A stretch of DNA of 51,866 bases from Crocinitomicaceae bacterium (lineage in GTDB: Bacteria > Bacteroidota > Bacteroidia > Flavobacteriales_D > Crocinitomicaceae). A program made the translations under genes and the position numbers. Positions 1 through 10,539 of this stretch are shown here, in pieces. Under the pieces are notes generated by a model. That model ran no database searches, was not told where the DNA came from, and saw only the letters and a list, made by a program, of their open reading frames with translations. The stretch covers positions 1 through 51,866 of the forward strand of contig JAFIEX010000003.1 in NCBI GenBank assembly GCA_020832365.1. The letters are read 5' to 3'. The first letter of the stretch is position 1; each line of letters begins with the position of its first letter.

Positions 1-2
1 TT

Positions 3-38
3 AAACCCCCATATTTCTAACGAAGTATGGGGGTTTTT
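3..38 (+). terminator. Rho-independent terminator of a gene upstream of the window
   Basis: aaacccccata (3-13) pairs with tatgggggttt (26-36), followed by a T tract. Confidence 0.8.
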
Positions 39-113
39 CGTTTTTATAAGGTTTTTTATTGGTTTTATTTTATTCTTTATACTTATTACTCCTTCATCTT
101 TCGATAGTTTTGT

Positions 114-121
114 TAATTTTG
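114..121 (+). promoter_or_regulatory. Candidate Bacteroidetes -7 box (TAATTTTG) upstream of metK
   Basis: Matches TAnnTTTG about 20 nt before the metK ATG; no clear -33 box. Confidence 0.35.
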
Positions 122-140
122 TGTTTCTAAAATTTAAATT

Positions 141-1394
141 ATGCCATATTTATTTACTTCAGAATCGGTATCAGAAGGACATCCAGATAAAATTGCTGAC
201 CAAATTTCAGATGGCCTTATCGATCATTTTTTAGCATTTGATCCAGATTCAAAAGTGGCTTGTGAAACACTTGTTACTACTGGTTTAGTTACATTAGCTG
301 GAGAGGTGAAGTCCAAAATTTATTTGGATGTACAGGATATAACTAGGAATGTTATTAAAAGAATAGGTTACACTAAAAGTGAGTATCAATTTGATGCTAT
401 TTCTTGTGGGATAATTTCTGCTATTCATGAACAATCTGAAGATATTAATAGAGGTGTTGATAGAGGAAACCCTGAAGAACAGGGTGCTGGTGACCAGGGA
501 ATGATGTTTGGTTATGCTACTAATGAAACAGAAGATTATATGCCGTTAGCTCTTGATTTATCTCATCGGTTATTAAAAGAGCTGTCTGTTTTAAGAAGAG
601 ATTCAAAAGAAATTAAATATTTACGCCCAGATGCGAAGTCTCAGGTTACCATTGAGTATGATGATAACAATAAGCCAATTAGAATTGATAGTATTGTTTT
701 GTCCACGCAGCATGACGAGTTTGATCAAGATGAGAATGTAATGCTTCAGAAAATAAAGGATGATATTATTCATATATTAATTCCTCGTGTTAAGGCAGGT
801 TTAAAACCTGAAATAGCAGCATTGTTTACTGATGATATTATTTACCATATAAATCCTACGGGTAAGTTCGTTATTGGTGGTCCACATGGTGATACAGGTC
901 TCACAGGTCGTAAAATTATTGTTGATACTTATGGAGGTAAAGGAGCTCATGGTGGTGGAGCTTTCTCCGGTAAAGACCCTTCTAAGGTTGACAGATCTGC
1001 GGCCTATGCGACACGTCATATTGCGAAGAATATGGTTGCTGCTGGTCTTTGTGAGGAAGTGTTAGTGCAAGTTTCTTATGCCATCGGAGTTGTAGAACCT
1101 ACTGGTATTTATGTTAACACTTATGGCACTTCAAAGGTTAACTTAACGGATGGTGAAATAGCTAAAAAGATTTATGATATTTTTGATATGCGACCTGCTG
1201 CAATTGAGAAAAGATTAAAGTTACGTTCTCCTATTTACAGTGAGACAGCTGCTTATGGTCATATGGGAAGAAGACCTGAGATTAAAACATTGACCTTCAA
1301 AAATGCGGGTATGGAAGTCACAAAAGAAGTAGAAACTTTCACATGGGAAAAATTGGACTATTTAGATGTTATAAAGAAAGAGTTTTCGCTTTAG
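141..1394 (+). CDS. metK: S-adenosylmethionine synthetase
   Basis: Full-length ORF with [12 protein letters not shown] and [19 protein letters not shown] motifs. Confidence 0.98.
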   Translation: MPYLFTSESVSEGHPDKIADQISDGLIDHFLAFDPDSKVACETLVTTGLVTLAGEVKSKIYLDVQDITRNVIKRIGYTKSEYQFDAISCGIISAIHEQSEDINRGVDRGNPEEQGAGDQGMMFGYATNETEDYMPLALDLSHRLLKELSVLRRDSKEIKYLRPDAKSQVTIEYDDNNKPIRIDSIVLSTQHDEFDQDENVMLQKIKDDIIHILIPRVKAGLKPEIAALFTDDIIYHINPTGKFVIGGPHGDTGLTGRKIIVDTYGGKGAHGGGAFSGKDPSKVDRSAAYATRHIAKNMVAAGLCEEVLVQVSYAIGVVEPTGIYVNTYGTSKVNLTDGEIAKKIYDIFDMRPAAIEKRLKLRSPIYSETAAYGHMGRRPEIKTLTFKNAGMEVTKEVETFTWEKLDYLDVIKKEFSL

Positions 1395-1416
1395 TGAATA
1401 GTAGTATTATATATTA

Positions 1417-1444
1417 AGGCCGTTCTTAGGAACGGCTTTTTTTA
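1417..1444 (+). terminator. metK terminator
   Basis: GCCGTTC-ttag-GAACGGC stem followed by a T run. Confidence 0.9.
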
Positions 1445-1473
1445 TGTTTTATTAAATTATAAAATGGTAATGA

Positions 1474-1506
1474 AAAAAAGACTGCCAAATTCTGACAGTC
1501 TTTTTC
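1474..1506. terminator. Bidirectional-type terminator at the 3' end of the aconitase gene
   Basis: aaaaagactg...cagtcttttt inverted repeat between convergent genes. Confidence 0.75.
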
Positions 1507-1532
1507 TAGTATTTGTTATACGAATTATTTTG

Positions 1533-3803
1533 TTATTGCGCAGCCGACAATTTAATTAAATTTAGAGCAGACCCTGCTTTAAACCATTCAATTTGTTGTG
1601 CATTGTATGTATGGTTTAATCTAATCGCATCTTTTGAACCATCTGAATGAACTAACTCAAGGGTTAACTGCTTGCCAGGTGCAAAATCCACTAAATCTAT
1701 AAAGTTGAAGGTATCATCTTCACGAACTAAATCGTAATCACTTTCATTAGCGAAGGTTAAACCTAACATTCCTTGTTTTTTGAGGTTCGTTTCGTGTATT
1801 CTTGCGAAAGACTTCACAATTACAGCTTGAACACCTAAATGTCTAGGCTCCATAGCTGCATGTTCTCTTGAAGATCCTTCTCCATAGTTATGATCTCCTA
1901 CAACGATTGATGGCACACCAGCAGCTTTGTAAGCACGAGCCGTTGCTGGAACTTCACCAGTTTCACCAGTCAATTGATTAACCACTTTATTGGTCTCTTT
2001 ATTAAAGGCATTTACAGCACCAATTAATAAGTTGTTAGAGATATTGTCTAAGTGACCGCGATATCTCAACCAAGGGCCGGCCATAGAAATGTGGTCAGTG
2101 GTACATTTGCCAAATGCCTTGATTAACAATTTAGCACCATTGATATTTTGACCATCCCATGGTTCAAATGGTGTTAATAACTGAAGACGATCTGAATCTG
2201 GATTAACTATCACTTCCAAAGTGCTTCCGTCTTTTGCTGGTGCTTGGTAACCATTATCTTCAACATCAAATCCCCTTTCTGGTAATTCCATACCTGTTGG
2301 AGGGTCTAATTTAACTTGTTCACCTTTATCATTGGTTAAAGTATCAGTAAGCGGATTGAATGTTAAGTCTCCAGCGATAGCCATTGCAGCTACTATTTCA
2401 GGAGAAGAAACAAAGGCGTGCGTATTTGGATTACCATCAGCTCTTTTAGAGAAATTTCTATTGAACGAGTGTATGATAGAATTTTTTTCTTGCTTGTCTG
2501 CTCCAGCTCTGTCCCACTGTCCAATACAAGGTCCACAAGCATTAGTGAATATAGTTGCGTTCAAGTCTTCAAAAACCTTTAAGATCCCATCTCTTTCCGC
2601 AGTGTATCTAACCTGTTCCGAACCTGGATTAATTCCAAACTCTGCTTTCGTAACCAAACCTTTATCAACGGCTTGTTTAGCGATAGAAGCAGCTCTTGTC
2701 AAATCTTCATATGATGAATTGGTACAAGAACCAATCAATCCCCATTCTAGTTTTTGTGGCCACCCCCCTTTTGCTACTGCCGCTTTCATTTCGTTAATTG
2801 GTGTAGCTAAATCTGGCGTAAATGGACCATTGATATGCGGCATTAGTTCGTCTAAGTTAATCTCAATCACTTGGTCAAAATATTGCTCGGGATTAGCATA
2901 AACTTCTGGGTCACCAGTTAAATGCTCTGCTACTTGGTCGGCTAATTCTACCACATCAGCTCTTCCAGTCGCTTTCAAATACCTTCGCATCGAATCATCG
3001 TACCCAAAAGTAGAAGTAGTAGCACCAATTTCAGCTCCCATGTTACAAATAGTACCTTTACCTGTACAAGATAAAGATTCAGCACCTTCTCCGAAATATT
3101 CTACAATACAACCAGTTCCACCCTTAACAGTAAGAATTCCAGCTACTTTTAAGATGACATCTTTAGGAGCTGTCCAACCGTTCATTTTTCCAGTTAGTTT
3201 AACACCTATTAATTTTGGGAATTTCAACTCCCAAGCCATTCCTGCCATAACATCAACGGCGTCGGCTCCACCAACACCAACAGCCACCATTCCAAGTCCT
3301 CCAGCATTTACTGTGTGCGAGTCTGTTCCTATCATCATTCCGCCAGGAAAAGCATAGTTTTCTAGCACAACTTGGTGGATGATACCTGCTCCTGGCTTCC
3401 AGAAACCAATCCCGTATTTATTACAAACAGAACTTAAGAAGTTAAAAACTTCGTTATTCTTATTCAAACTTTCTTGTAAATCTTTGTCTGCACCTAACTT
3501 TGCTAAAATAAGGTGGTCTGCATGCGCGGTCGAAGGAACTGCAACTTTATCCTTTCCTGCTTGCATAAATTGTAATAAGGCCATTTGTGCAGTAGCATCT
3601 TGCATTGCCACTCTATCTGGAGCGAAATCTACATAAGAAGCACCTCTTTCAAATTCTTGAGTAGGGTTACCATCCCATAAATGGGTGTACAAAATCTTTT
3701 CAGATAGTGTCAATGGTTTATTATTAACTGCTTTTCTTGCCGCTGCAATACGCTCTGGGTATCGTTCGTAAACGGCTTTTATCATGTCGATATCAAAGGC
3801 CAT
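1533..3803 (-). CDS. Aconitate hydratase (mitochondrial-type)
   Basis: 756 aa; [15 protein letters not shown] and ACGPCIGQW cluster-ligand motifs; [15 protein letters not shown]. Confidence 0.96.
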   Translation of the reverse strand: MAFDIDMIKAVYERYPERIAAARKAVNNKPLTLSEKILYTHLWDGNPTQEFERGASYVDFAPDRVAMQDATAQMALLQFMQAGKDKVAVPSTAHADHLILAKLGADKDLQESLNKNNEVFNFLSSVCNKYGIGFWKPGAGIIHQVVLENYAFPGGMMIGTDSHTVNAGGLGMVAVGVGGADAVDVMAGMAWELKFPKLIGVKLTGKMNGWTAPKDVILKVAGILTVKGGTGCIVEYFGEGAESLSCTGKGTICNMGAEIGATTSTFGYDDSMRRYLKATGRADVVELADQVAEHLTGDPEVYANPEQYFDQVIEINLDELMPHINGPFTPDLATPINEMKAAVAKGGWPQKLEWGLIGSCTNSSYEDLTRAASIAKQAVDKGLVTKAEFGINPGSEQVRYTAERDGILKVFEDLNATIFTNACGPCIGQWDRAGADKQEKNSIIHSFNRNFSKRADGNPNTHAFVSSPEIVAAMAIAGDLTFNPLTDTLTNDKGEQVKLDPPTGMELPERGFDVEDNGYQAPAKDGSTLEVIVNPDSDRLQLLTPFEPWDGQNINGAKLLIKAFGKCTTDHISMAGPWLRYRGHLDNISNNLLIGAVNAFNKETNKVVNQLTGETGEVPATARAYKAAGVPSIVVGDHNYGEGSSREHAAMEPRHLGVQAVIVKSFARIHETNLKKQGMLGLTFANESDYDLVREDDTFNFIDLVDFAPGKQLTLELVHSDGSKDAIRLNHTYNAQQIEWFKAGSALNLIKLSAAQ

Positions 3804-3868
3804 AATGAAAATTTATAGTTTTAAAAATTAGTGCGAATATAATAAATTGAATCCATGTGGTCAATAAA

Positions 3869-5614
3869 TCAATTGAAAAAGTCCCAAGTAATTCCTAATC
3901 TAATCAGGAAAGGAGTAATTGGTATGTTGGGGTCTATTCTACTTTTTGGATTATTGATAAAATAATCTAAGTTTTCGGCTCTTACAAAAAATCGAAATTG
4001 ATCAATCTGCAAGGAGGTGAAAAAATTTAAACGCCATAATGAAGGGGCTGTGAATTCACTCGGTTGTGGATCCATGGTGTTGGTAAGCGGATTCCAAGTT
4101 AAAATTTGATGACCTGTATCAAAGCCAAAGTCCGCACCTAATGCTATAATGAGGTTCTCGGCTTTAAATAATCCTGTTTTGTATGCGATTCTGTTTCTTG
4201 TTGAAAATAACGGTTGAAATTGAAAGTTGTCTGTATTGAAACGTAATGTAATACTAGGATAGAAAAACCATTTTTTTACATTAAATTCTCCTCGAATATT
4301 TAAAGCACCAACACTAACAAAATTGAGTGTATCTTGTCGCCATTCATTATTGATAAGGTATAAGCCATTATTAATGGTTGTCCATTGTAAACTAGCGTTA
4401 ATAGCATTGGTGTCTCCATATCGAAGATCGCCGTGAATATGAAATATTTGTTGCGTGTTTAGTGTTGGAAGTTGCCATTGGATATTATTACCAAAATAAA
4501 AGCGCTGGTGTGGGATGGGTAATCGATTATCTAATCTTACACCTCCTTGTATTGCTAAATTGCGTAACGGAGAAAGTTGAATGCGACTATGGTTATACAG
4601 TTCGCCTAATGCACCTAATGTATTCAAGTAAAATTCATTTCTAACTTCAGTTCCTTTCCATTTCATCCAAAGATTGCTATGAATAAAAACTTCATTAGTA
4701 TCTCTGCGAAATGAAAGATTATCATAACGCCAATACCTATGGTTAATGGTACCATCCACTTGTAAAAAGGAGGTGCTAAAGTAATAGCCAAATCCGTTTT
4801 TTAATTCTGCTGTTTGATACCAATCTCTCGTTTGATTGGAGTCAATAAATATGTTTTCGAAACCAGTACCAATAACAGGGGTTTCTTGATATTTTCTTTT
4901 GTTTATAGTATAATTAAAATGATAAACTGGGCCAGTGCTCAAAACAGAGTCTTGGTATAAAGCATAATAATTTCGCCAATTCAAATCTGCTTTTTCGATT
5001 TCATTATTGGCATTTGGTTTCCTAATTGGAATAAAATCAATTCCAAATATACCAATCAAACTATCTGATTCAATGCCACCATTTTCAGTATAGTCGTAGC
5101 CTCCATAATAGGCATCAACAACATATCTTAATCTTGCTCGCTGTTGATGAAATACGAAATGAAGGTCGTTTAAAGTGAAATCACTATTTCTAATAATTCC
5201 GTTAGATACCCTTCTATGGTATCGAAAGTGGAGATGAGAGCTATCCGAAAAAAAATGATGGTAATCAACATTTACGGCTTGGTTTAAGCCACTTCCAAAT
5301 GCATACTGAAAACCAAGATAGGGGAGTGCTGATCTTTTAATTGCTACTTTATGACGGTTTGGTAAATAAGCAAATCCAGCGGGTTGCTCTAATAGGTTCT
5401 CTGCAAGATGATGCTCATGTACCCTTGCAAATCCAGCAGCTGGTCGCAAATGAATGGTGCCAATGTTGGCTTCATCAATTTGATGTAGTTGATAACCATT
5501 AGAACGATATTTTAGATCAATGGTATCAACATGCTCAATTAATAACTTTTCTTGAGCAACTATCGGTATCAAACAATGAAACCAAAAAACTAGACCTGCA
5601 ATGTGTTTATTCAC
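3869..5614 (-). CDS. Putative beta-barrel porin-like outer membrane protein (Bacteroidetes putative porin type)
   Basis: 581 aa with signal peptide, many aromatic beta-strand repeats, ends in FLIRLGITWDFFN. Confidence 0.7.
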   Translation of the reverse strand: MNKHIAGLVFWFHCLIPIVAQEKLLIEHVDTIDLKYRSNGYQLHQIDEANIGTIHLRPAAGFARVHEHHLAENLLEQPAGFAYLPNRHKVAIKRSALPYLGFQYAFGSGLNQAVNVDYHHFFSDSSHLHFRYHRRVSNGIIRNSDFTLNDLHFVFHQQRARLRYVVDAYYGGYDYTENGGIESDSLIGIFGIDFIPIRKPNANNEIEKADLNWRNYYALYQDSVLSTGPVYHFNYTINKRKYQETPVIGTGFENIFIDSNQTRDWYQTAELKNGFGYYFSTSFLQVDGTINHRYWRYDNLSFRRDTNEVFIHSNLWMKWKGTEVRNEFYLNTLGALGELYNHSRIQLSPLRNLAIQGGVRLDNRLPIPHQRFYFGNNIQWQLPTLNTQQIFHIHGDLRYGDTNAINASLQWTTINNGLYLINNEWRQDTLNFVSVGALNIRGEFNVKKWFFYPSITLRFNTDNFQFQPLFSTRNRIAYKTGLFKAENLIIALGADFGFDTGHQILTWNPLTNTMDPQPSEFTAPSLWRLNFFTSLQIDQFRFFVRAENLDYFINNPKSRIDPNIPITPFLIRLGITWDFFN

Positions 5615-5671
5615 TATTGTTTTATGTTTGGCGAAAATAGTGTTTTTCGTCTAAAAATGGAGGATGCCATA

Positions 5672-5702
5672 CAAAAAAGAGGTTGCCTATGGCAACCTCT
5701 TC
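5672..5702 (-). terminator. Terminator of the YceI-like gene
   Basis: AGAGGTTGCC-tat-GGCAACCTCT perfect stem with T run on the minus strand. Confidence 0.88.
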
Positions 5703-5728
5703 AACATAAATTGTAAACTAACTAAAAT

Positions 5729-6382
5729 CTACGCTTTTTTCAAAGTAACGTCTAAATCAAATTCGATTTCAGGACTTACGTTACCTTCCTCTGGTTTTTC
5801 AGGATCTGGAGTAGTCATAGGCATGTTTAATGCTGAAAAATCAAAAGTAAAGTTCCCATGTAATTTCATGTTTTCACCTTCAGCATGCGCATGAACTGCA
5901 ACTTTTTGCTCTAATTCCATACCCAATACAGAAAGAACCAAATGGGCCATACCATCTTTAATTTCTGTGATTTTAACATCTACATTAGCGAATTCGTTAA
6001 TTCTGAAGAAGTGGTCTTCTGAACCTTCTCTCATGCCTTTCAAGTGGTTTTCTAAACCTTCTTTTTTGTCTCCGTCTAAATCTGTTACAGTGATTGTTGA
6101 CATATCAATTGTAAAACTACCTGTTACATCATCACCTTCTACAGTTAACATTCCGTTGGAAATAGCTACGTGACCAGTGTGATTTTTGGCTTCCATAGTT
6201 CCTCCATCTTCAGTTGGAACGACCCATCTTCCTATCCAATTTAATGGGGTGGCCTCTGTTAATTCGTACTGAACAGTCTCAACTACTGCTTCTTCTTCGT
6301 TTTCTGTTGCTTCTCCTGAATTATCGCAAGAAGTCATTGTAAAAGCTGCTAATACAAAAGCTGCGTAAACTGATTTTTTCAT
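5729..6382 (-). CDS. YceI-like family lipoprotein
   Basis: Lipobox-like MTSC; YceI-like pattern NWIGRW...HTGHVAISNGMLTVEGDDVTGSFTIDMSTI...HLKG. Confidence 0.75.
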   Translation of the reverse strand: MKKSVYAAFVLAAFTMTSCDNSGEATENEEEAVVETVQYELTEATPLNWIGRWVVPTEDGGTMEAKNHTGHVAISNGMLTVEGDDVTGSFTIDMSTITVTDLDGDKKEGLENHLKGMREGSEDHFFRINEFANVDVKITEIKDGMAHLVLSVLGMELEQKVAVHAHAEGENMKLHGNFTFDFSALNMPMTTPDPEKPEEGNVSPEIEFDLDVTLKKA

Positions 6383-6557
6383 AATGTTATATTTATTTAA
6401 TGAACTGAACAGCTAAAGTACTAATTTGTTTACCTTGGTATTTATTTTTTTAAGCTTTTTTCTCATTTTTCTTTATAACTTCGCTTATGATTTTATTCGT
6501 TCCAAGTTTTGTATGCATAGGAATTCATGAATATTTCATTTAAGAAATAAGTTTGAG

Positions 6558-7448
6558 ATGAAAGGAGATGTTGAAAAGTATAATAGAAAAGGCAGGCAAA
6601 CAGGGTTTATTTCTGTCATTGTTGGAATAGCCCTTGTTTTATTCATGTTAGGTTTGGTTATTGGTGCCTATTTTGGTTTGGAGAATTTACAGAACAGTGC
6701 TAAAGAACAAATTGAAATTGATCTTTTTTTTGATCCACAATTAAATGATGCTGATATTAAAATTATTGAACAAGAATTAGCGCAATGGAATGAAATTAAA
6801 CATATTTGGTTTGTTTCTCCAGAAAGGGCGTTAGAAATATTCCTAGATAATGAGCAGCAAGCGCAAGAAATTTATGCCATTTATGGAGGAAAAAGTCCAT
6901 TGCCCACTTCTGTAACCTTTCACCCTATTAGTTCTGTAGTCAACAGAGAGGATTTAGCCGAGTTAAGCAGTAGAATCTTAAAGTCTTATGAGGGAAAAGT
7001 CTCGGAAGTTAGTTATGATGAAAATAGGGTAAATGATGTGAATCTTGGATTTTTGCAATGGATTTACCTATTTGTTGCTATTGGTATCCTTTTAGCCATT
7101 GTTGCTTTTGCAATGATTAATAATACGATTCGATTATCATTGTATTCTAAACGTTTTATAATTAAAACAATGCAACTTGTTGGTGCGAAATCTAGCTTCA
7201 TTAGAGCGCCGTTTCTTTGGAGGGCAATTTTGCAAGGTTTTTTATCCAGCTGTATTGGAATGGGGTTGCTTATGGCTGTTCTTTTTGGTATTTCGAAATA
7301 TATGGAGCAATTGACCATCATTTATACTTTTGAAACTTTCTTATATATTTTTATATCACTTTTGTTAATTGGTATATTTATTAGTTTGTTTTCTACATGG
7401 TTTGCTTTAAACAGATATCTGCGCAAGCGTTTAGATGATTTATATTAG
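6558..7448 (+). CDS. ftsX: Cell division permease FtsX
   Basis: 296 aa, N-terminal TM, extracellular domain, C-terminal FtsX-like permease TMs. Confidence 0.85.
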   Translation: MKGDVEKYNRKGRQTGFISVIVGIALVLFMLGLVIGAYFGLENLQNSAKEQIEIDLFFDPQLNDADIKIIEQELAQWNEIKHIWFVSPERALEIFLDNEQQAQEIYAIYGGKSPLPTSVTFHPISSVVNREDLAELSSRILKSYEGKVSEVSYDENRVNDVNLGFLQWIYLFVAIGILLAIVAFAMINNTIRLSLYSKRFIIKTMQLVGAKSSFIRAPFLWRAILQGFLSSCIGMGLLMAVLFGISKYMEQLTIIYTFETFLYIFISLLLIGIFISLFSTWFALNRYLRKRLDDLY

Positions 7449-7476
7449 ACACTGGTTCTGAGATAAAAACGCTTTT

Positions 7477-8712
7477 ATGCAGAAATTACTTGTGATCGGT
7501 AAAACATGGCCTGAGCCCAAAACTACAGGTGCTGGAAGGAGGATGTTGCAGATTTTAAGCGCACTTACAACTAAATATCAAGTACACTTCGCATCTGCTG
7601 CTCAAAAATCTGATTTTTCAGAATCATTTGATGGTCTTCCAGTTCGGAGCCACACAATACATATAAATAACAATAGCTTTGATACTTTTCTTAAAGAAAT
7701 AAATCCTGATACCGTAGTTTTTGACCGCTTTCACACCGAAGAGCAGTTTGGTTGGCGTGTAGCAGAATGTTTGCCACATGCGCTGCGTATATTGAATATG
7801 GAAGATTTCCATGGATTGAGATCCATTCGTAGGGATAAATTTAGTTATGGTGAATTAGAAAAGGATCAAACTGAATTGCTGCAAGCTGCTTATTTAAATG
7901 AAACAGTTCTTCGGGAAATTGCAGCAATATTTCGTTGCGATAGAACCTGGGTTATCTCTGAAAAAGAACAGAAGTTATTAAATGAGTTAAGCATTCCTGA
8001 CTACCTATTATATTATTTGCCTTTTAAAGGTGTTGATTTTTGCAATAAGAAGGGGTTTGAAACAGGGTTTTCTGATCGATCTAATATGGTTTTCTTCGGC
8101 AATTTTTTTCATGCGCCAAATATTGATGCAATTGACGCACTCCGATCTGTTTGGCCTAAAATACATTCCGCTTTACCATTAGTGGAGTTGCATATTTATG
8201 GGGCTTATGGAGAAAGAATTGCAGTGCTTCAAAATTTGCCTAAAGGAATGATTTACAAAGGTTGGATTGATAATCTTAATATAGTTCTTAATGATTATAG
8301 AGTTTTATTGGCTCCGTTGCGATTTGGAGCAGGAATTAAGACGAAAATATTAGAGGCTATTGGTAGTGGATTGCCAGTAATTAGCACGCCTATTGGTTGG
8401 GAGGGTATTTGCGATGAAGAACATCTTTTACCAGGCGTTTCATGTGTTCAAGAAAATAGTATTATCGCCGCCGCCTTAACTTTGTATAGTTCAGAGGGGG
8501 TTTGGTATAAAACTCAAAAAAAATCAGCGTTATGGATGAATCTACAGGCTAAGGATTGGGATGGAATATTACTTCATCAAATACATCAGGACTGGGAAAA
8601 TCTAAAGGAAAACAGAACAAAAAATATCGTTGGCGGCATTCTTCAATTGAATTGTTTTAAGACTTATAAATACCTCAGTAAGTACATCATGGCCAAAAAT
8701 GATCAAAAATGA
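7477..8712 (+). CDS. Glycosyltransferase family 4/GT1-like
   Basis: TGAGRRMLQ N-terminus, APLRFGAGIKTKILEAIGSGLPVISTPIGWEGI nucleotide-sugar site. Confidence 0.85.
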   Translation: MQKLLVIGKTWPEPKTTGAGRRMLQILSALTTKYQVHFASAAQKSDFSESFDGLPVRSHTIHINNNSFDTFLKEINPDTVVFDRFHTEEQFGWRVAECLPHALRILNMEDFHGLRSIRRDKFSYGELEKDQTELLQAAYLNETVLREIAAIFRCDRTWVISEKEQKLLNELSIPDYLLYYLPFKGVDFCNKKGFETGFSDRSNMVFFGNFFHAPNIDAIDALRSVWPKIHSALPLVELHIYGAYGERIAVLQNLPKGMIYKGWIDNLNIVLNDYRVLLAPLRFGAGIKTKILEAIGSGLPVISTPIGWEGICDEEHLLPGVSCVQENSIIAAALTLYSSEGVWYKTQKKSALWMNLQAKDWDGILLHQIHQDWENLKENRTKNIVGGILQLNCFKTYKYLSKYIMAKNDQK

Positions 8713-8722
8713 GGTGTTGTAG

Positions 8723-9328
8723 TTAAATAGCGTCTTTTTTATTTTTCATTAAATTCGCCAAGAAGTCCCTTGCTCGAAACAACTGCGCTTTAACTGTTCC
8801 AAGAGGCAAGTCCATTTGCTCTGCTATTTCTTCATAAGAAAGTTCTTCAAAATAACGTTTTTCTACTAATTCTCGATATCGCGGCTTCAACTTCTCTACG
8901 ACATCGCGCATCATTTTGATTTTTTGTGTTTTGATAATTACTTCCTCTGGGTCTAGAGAGTTGGAAGGTATATCTATTCGCATTCCTTCACCATCTTCAT
9001 TCGGAAACGCATTATCAATAGAAGTTATATGAACTCTTTTCTTTCTTAAAAAGTCTATACAGTTGTTGGAGGCAATTTTGAATAACCAAGTGCTAAAAGC
9101 ATAATTTGGCGTGTATTGATCTAATCGATTGAAAGCTTTTCCAAATGCTTCGATAGTTAAGTCGTCTGCGTCATCTGTATTTTTCACAATTTTTAATATC
9201 ATATAAAAAACAGCATCACGGTATTGCCCCATTAATGTGGCATATGCACTTTGGTCGCCATCTTTAGCAAGTGCTATCAGTTTTAAGTCATTGCGACCTT
9301 TTTCAGACAAATGGTCTCCTACTTCCAT
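8723..9328 (-). CDS. ECF-type RNA polymerase sigma factor
   Basis: DADDLTIEAFGKAFNRLDQY...FSTWLFKIASNNCIDFLRK and ELSYEEIAEQMDLPLGTVKAQLFRARDFL. Confidence 0.93.
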   Translation of the reverse strand: MEVGDHLSEKGRNDLKLIALAKDGDQSAYATLMGQYRDAVFYMILKIVKNTDDADDLTIEAFGKAFNRLDQYTPNYAFSTWLFKIASNNCIDFLRKKRVHITSIDNAFPNEDGEGMRIDIPSNSLDPEEVIIKTQKIKMMRDVVEKLKPRYRELVEKRYFEELSYEEIAEQMDLPLGTVKAQLFRARDFLANLMKNKKDAI

Positions 9329-10449
9329 GCGTATTTATTCGTTTTTTCGGTGGTGTAAAATAATATAGGCGCAAGCAATGCATAAAATAAATCCCAAAAA
9401 GGTAGTCCCCAGATAAATCCTTTCTCTTTGAGTTTCATCAAGCTGCGTCCAAAAATCCACCATTTAAGAATTATTGTAAAAGCTACAGTACCAGCCATCC
9501 AATTATTCCACCCACCGACAATCAACAAAGAAACAAAGGATAAGTAGGATAAAATCAGCGTTAGGGGATAAATTCCTAACAAAAGCTTATTCATAACTCT
9601 GTATCTATCTGTTGTAGTGAAATGTCGTGATTTTTGTTTCATCCATTCCTCCCATGTTTTTTTTGCTTCTGAATAGCAGAATGACCCATCGTTAATACAA
9701 ATGCTATAGTTGTTGTTTTTTGCCGCTTCTTGAATAAACAAGTCGTCGTCACCTGATTGTAAACCATAATGGGATTTAAAACCGTCAACAGCGAAAAACA
9801 CTTTTTTTGTGTAAGCTAAATTCCTGCCTACTGCCATATATGGCTTTTTTGCTAAAGCATAGGACAAATAGTTTAAAGCTATAAAACTAGTATCTAAACG
9901 AATCAGTTTGTTTAATATTCCTTTTTCTTTTTTATAAGGGCCGTAACCTATGATAATTTGTTTTTTATCACAAAATTGACCTGCCATTTCTCGAATCCAA
10001 TAACGCGAGGATGGTTCACAATCAGCATCTGTTAAAAGAAGATGTTCATATTTTGAACCTTTAATGCCAACTGTTAAAGGAAGTTTCTTGCCGTTGGAGA
10101 GGTGTTTACTTCGTTCTATATCAATTATTTTCAGGTGCTTATACTGCCGTTGAAGTGCTTTAAGTAAATGAGAAGAGTCATCAATGGATTGATGGTTGAC
10201 GACAACAACTTCGAAATTGGGGTAGTCTTGTTCAAGTATTTTAGGTAACAACTGAAATAAATTATCTTCTTCATTTCGAGCAGCAATAATCACAGAAACT
10301 GGAGGAGTGTTTTTAATATCTTGTGTTTTGTGAAAGGCTAGTCTAGCATAGAAAAACAAGGTCCAGAATAATTGAATCCCGATGCAACATAGAAAAAAAA
10401 CACTTAAGAAAATCAATAATATACTATCAAAATCATTAATCCACTTCAT
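9319..10449 (-). CDS. Glycosyltransferase family 2, membrane-associated
   Basis: PVSVIIAARNEEDNL, TDADCEP, SGDDDLFIQEAAK motifs; C-terminal TMs. Confidence 0.88.
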   Translation of the reverse strand: MKWINDFDSILLIFLSVFFLCCIGIQLFWTLFFYARLAFHKTQDIKNTPPVSVIIAARNEEDNLFQLLPKILEQDYPNFEVVVVNHQSIDDSSHLLKALQRQYKHLKIIDIERSKHLSNGKKLPLTVGIKGSKYEHLLLTDADCEPSSRYWIREMAGQFCDKKQIIIGYGPYKKEKGILNKLIRLDTSFIALNYLSYALAKKPYMAVGRNLAYTKKVFFAVDGFKSHYGLQSGDDDLFIQEAAKNNNYSICINDGSFCYSEAKKTWEEWMKQKSRHFTTTDRYRVMNKLLLGIYPLTLILSYLSFVSLLIVGGWNNWMAGTVAFTIILKWWIFGRSLMKLKEKGFIWGLPFWDLFYALLAPILFYTTEKTNKYAWK

Positions 10450-10492
10450 GCACTTCGTTTCTACAAAGATGCTTTTCTTCTTTAAATAGAAT

Positions 10493-10500
10493 TATCTTTG
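10493..10500 (+). promoter_or_regulatory. Candidate -7 box TATCTTTG upstream of tgt
   Basis: Matches TAnnTTTG. Confidence 0.35.
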
Positions 10501-10539
10501 TTTAATTTTTTATTAACAACGGTATTAGGACATTTTTTG

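Noticed and set aside
41-140. SAM riboswitch upstream of metK
   Set aside because: The short AT-rich leader shows no conserved riboswitch helices; only a -7-like box is visible.
2332-3636. Long + strand ORFs opposite the aconitase gene (189, 105 and 85 aa)
   Set aside because: Antisense shadows of a strongly coding gene; compositions are Ser/Pro-biased with no recognisable domain.
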